From Maricaulaceae bacterium EIL42A08 (GTDB lineage Bacteria; Pseudomonadota; Alphaproteobacteria; Caulobacterales; Maricaulaceae), in the NCBI GenBank assembly GCA_024178355.1, contig JAMZNZ010000003.1, forward strand, positions 328,527 to 392,526: a stretch of 64,000 nt of DNA, in the 5' to 3' direction. The translations under genes and the position numbers were made by a program. The notes beneath the pieces are model-generated. The model made no database searches. It was not told the DNA's origin and was given only the letters and a program-made list of their open reading frames with translations. This document shows, one piece after another, positions 62,007-64,000 of this stretch. The stretch's first letter is position 1; each line of letters starts with the position of its first letter.

Positions 62007-62801
62007 TTAAGCGAAGACCGTGACCATCTGCCGCCCTCTAACGATGCACCGACCGTCAGTGGACCAGATCGTCATTGTCTGGGCTGAGTAGCCGTCCTCA
62101 GCGTGCTCCGGTTCTGACTGTAACAGATACCACCCGCCTTCTGTGCTCAAATCCTCGCTGAGCATGTCGACCATCCACGTCATGGAGGATAGGGGGGCGA
62201 AGGATTTCAGGTGGGTGGTAATGGCCGGCGGCAGAGCATCTGCAAGGCAGAGCAGGGCGGTCAGGCCGGTGCGCGCTTCTGGCTCTTGAAAGCGCGTCCA
62301 GAAGCGTAGCGGGCCGCGGCCCGTCGCGCCTGTAAAAGGCAGGGTGCCGCCAGCCAGATACAGCTCGAAATTACGGGTAAACTGCGGTGCGCCCTCAGGA
62401 AAGTTGCCGCCTTGCGCGCCAGCGGGCGGCGGAGCGACGCCTTCAGGCAGGCCTGGACCAGCCAGTGCCAGGGCGCTCTCGCGCCCGTCAGCGAAGGTAA
62501 AGACCGTCTCCGCGCCAATACCCGCTTCGCTGGTCAGGCGCGCCCTGACGGAGCTGGCGGTCCGGCCCGAACGCAGTCGCTCTGCCTTCACCTCGACCGA
62601 GCCGCCAGATGGCCCGACGAAGCTGATAAGCGCGCTGCGCAAGGGGCGCGCCTCACGCAGCTGGTCTTGAGCGGCCATCAGGCACAAAGCCGTGCTGATC
62701 CCGCCATAGGTGGTGCGTCCCTGCTTCCAGCTTTCTGGAACTTCAGCTGTCAGGCCGCTTTCGGTTTTGGTCACGGAGGACAGGAAGTCAGCATAGCTCA
62801 T
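62007..62801 (-). CDS. acyl-CoA thioesterase family protein
   Basis: A 264-residue protein with two hotdog halves: GRTTYGGISTALCLMAAQDQ and RSALISFVGPSGGSVEVKAE in the first, FKSFAPLSSMTWMVDMLSED and YLLQSEPEHAEDGYSAQTMT in the second. This is the double-hotdog thioesterase (TesB/4HBT_3) plan that hydrolyses acyl-CoA. The C-terminal IWSTDGRCIVRGRQMVTVFA is the usual family end. Adjacent genes give no pathway hint. Confidence 0.88.
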   Translation of the reverse strand: MSYADFLSSVTKTESGLTAEVPESWKQGRTTYGGISTALCLMAAQDQLREARPLRSALISFVGPSGGSVEVKAERLRSGRTASSVRARLTSEAGIGAETVFTFADGRESALALAGPGLPEGVAPPPAGAQGGNFPEGAPQFTRNFELYLAGGTLPFTGATGRGPLRFWTRFQEPEARTGLTALLCLADALPPAITTHLKSFAPLSSMTWMVDMLSEDLSTEGGWYLLQSEPEHAEDGYSAQTMTIWSTDGRCIVRGRQMVTVFA

Positions 62802-62952
62802 GGCGCGGGCTTTCCAGGCGAAGGGTGAACGCTGTTCGCCAGTGAATTAATGCGTCCGTCGCACGCTGCCTAGGGCTGAGTTGCTGAAGCCTGCACCCAA
62901 TATGAACGCAAAGGCCTTTCTCGTGCCCCAATCGGGGGTTAGACCTGTCAGC

Positions 62953-63717
62953 ATGATGAATACCGCTTCGCTTTTCCTGACCACGGTCCTCAGCTCGCTT
63001 CTTGCGAGCCAGGAACCGCCTGCCAACGACCCGACGCCAGCTGATGAGCCGGCTGCGGTTGAAAGCACCGACGCGTCGGCTGAACCCGATCTGCCCATGC
63101 AGCTGCCTGACCGGGAGGCCTTGCTGGCGGCTGAGGCCGAGCAGCGCGCTGAGGCAATCTCTCGCGCTGATAGCTGGTTTGATGGCCTTGATACCCTCCA
63201 GGCTCGCTTTATCCAGTTTGCCCCTGATGGAAGTGAGCTTGGCGGTGACCTGGCGCTGGATCGCCCCGGTCGCGTTCGTTTTGACTATGACGACCCGAGC
63301 CCCATCCTGATGGTCGCCGACGGCTCGACAGTGGCCCTCGCCGATTTTGCGCTGGAGACGATTGATCGCGTCCCGCTTTCAGCAACGCCGCTGCGCTATG
63401 TCGTGGGGGATACCGCGCTTGATACGTCTGGTGCGGTGGCCGACGTCAACCGCGCCGACGGGCGTATCTACATCACCCTGGTTGATCCTGATGGCGAGAC
63501 CGACGGACGCCTGACGCTCATCTTTCACGATGCAAAGCCTGACGATGCGGCCTCCACGATGGCGCTAGAGGGCTGGTATGTGGTCGATGCCTTTGGCGGT
63601 CTGACCGAGGTGCGCCTTTTTGAGCCTGTGCGTAACGAGCCTGTCGACCCGCGCCTCTTCATCCTGGATGATGAAGACGTCACCGGCGGTGATCGCAGAC
63701 GCGGTCGGCGCCGCTAA
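62953..63717 (+). CDS. LolA-like outer membrane lipoprotein carrier
   Basis: A 254-residue exported protein: signal peptide NTASLFLTTVLSSLLASQ, then an acidic linker, then the LolA fold: LDTLQARFIQFAPDGSELGG, RPGRVRFDYDDPSPILMVAD, PLSATPLRYVVGDTALD and the C-terminal LTLIFHDAKPDDAASTMALE. LolA shuttles lipoproteins across the periplasm; this could also be a LolA-like paralogue. The start ATG at 62953 gives the clean signal peptide. Its stop overlaps the convergent SDR gene in CTAA. Confidence 0.85.
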   Translation: MMNTASLFLTTVLSSLLASQEPPANDPTPADEPAAVESTDASAEPDLPMQLPDREALLAAEAEQRAEAISRADSWFDGLDTLQARFIQFAPDGSELGGDLALDRPGRVRFDYDDPSPILMVADGSTVALADFALETIDRVPLSATPLRYVVGDTALDTSGAVADVNRADGRIYITLVDPDGETDGRLTLIFHDAKPDDAASTMALEGWYVVDAFGGLTEVRLFEPVRNEPVDPRLFILDDEDVTGGDRRRGRRR

Positions 63718-64000
63718 TCCTCGTAGTCTTCAGGGCGAACTACATAATTCAGCGCCAGCCGCCCTCCGTCGGCATAGATGCATTCGCCGGTGATGTAGCT
63801 GGAGTCCTTTGAGGCGAGGAACCAGGTCACACCCGCGATTTCGTCCGGATCGCCGAGGCGCAGCATCGGCGTGCGCGATTTGATCCGGTTCATGGCCTGC
63901 TTGTCGTCGGCAACAGCTTTGAGGATATCGGTGTTGATCGAGCCGGGGCCTACTGCATTGACGCGGACACCCCAGGGGGCAAGCGACAGGGCCATGGCCT
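63714..64000 (-). CDS. SDR family oxidoreductase, 3' part
   Basis: The C-terminal part (at least 94 residues) of a short-chain dehydrogenase/reductase; the gene enters from the window end. Visible: ALAPWGVRVNAVGPGSINTD, RLGDPDEIAGVTWFLASKDS and SYITGECIYADGGRLALNYV. Typical of 3-oxoacyl-[ACP] reductase-like or sugar dehydrogenase types; specificity cannot be told from this part. Confidence 0.88.
   Translation of the reverse strand, partial: AMALSLAPWGVRVNAVGPGSINTDILKAVADDKQAMNRIKSRTPMLRLGDPDEIAGVTWFLASKDSSYITGECIYADGGRLALNYVVRPEDYED

Overview
The window looks like chromosomal DNA of a marine-type alphaproteobacterium. The overall gene set points to the Maricaulales/Hyphomonadaceae/Caulobacterales side of the class: a MetX-type transsulfuration operon behind a SAM-II riboswitch, DUF2794, DUF2244 and DUF1223 proteins, a NDUFS6-like zinc-finger protein and a GldG/DUF4340 ABC operon. 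That placement is inferred from gene content; no 16S rRNA gene is present. Most of the window is densely packed housekeeping DNA with many ATGA/GTGA overlaps inside operons and several tail-to-tail gene pairs whose stop codons overlap in CTAG or CTAA.

Layout. 1-6.6 kb: a secreted S9 peptidase, a metallo-beta-lactamase-fold hydrolase, two small membrane proteins, a MoeB/ThiF-type E1 enzyme, a lipoprotein, the RNA ligase-like ThpR and a Bax inhibitor-1 protein. 6.6-11.7 kb: DUF2794, then a tight four-gene Gld-type ABC operon (ATPase, permease, GldG-like, DUF4340). 11.7-22 kb: DUF1223, YciB, ftsY-mtaB, a secreted GH13 amylase-family enzyme, a CPBP protease divergent from a TetR regulator with an 18-bp palindrome between them, and an acyl-CoA dehydrogenase. 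21.7-27.2 kb: polA-rimM-(hypothetical)-trmD-rplS on the minus strand, with no rpsP in its usual place. 27-35.6 kb: a lipoprotein, a DASS transporter, an ABC ATPase, a lone receiver protein, a membrane protein/XRE/membrane protein cassette, and a large secreted zinc metalloprotease.

35.6-39.6 kb: a tRNA-Arg(CCG) followed by about 4 kb of atypical accessory DNA (AlpA-like regulator, orphan small genes, a GAF protein, an exported endonuclease/exonuclease/phosphatase lipoprotein). It ends in about 800 bases of non-coding DNA rich in palindromes, including a duplicated hairpin with a compensatory base-pair change. 39.6-43 kb: methionine biosynthesis operon hom-metX-metB preceded by a SAM-II riboswitch and an operator-like dyad. 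43-47.7 kb: a PD40 beta-propeller gene broken by one in-frame amber codon, then a DUF1501/DUF1800 pair.

47.8-58.7 kb: the heat-shock/protein-quality block, rph divergent from hrcA-grpE, then dnaK-dnaJ-dapB. Between the two parts are a glycine-zipper lipoprotein, a PAS-hybrid histidine kinase and AlkB. 58.7-64 kb: small DNA-binding protein, a composite palindromic repeat, glyoxalase I, an Ada-like methyltransferase, DUF2244, a thioesterase, a LolA-like carrier and the 3' part of an SDR gene running off the window. No transposase, integrase, CRISPR array or rRNA gene was seen. The most unusual signals are the non-coding structures beside the tRNA-linked island, the paired dyads before the Gld operon, the nonsense-interrupted beta-propeller gene and the twin membrane-protein/XRE cassette.
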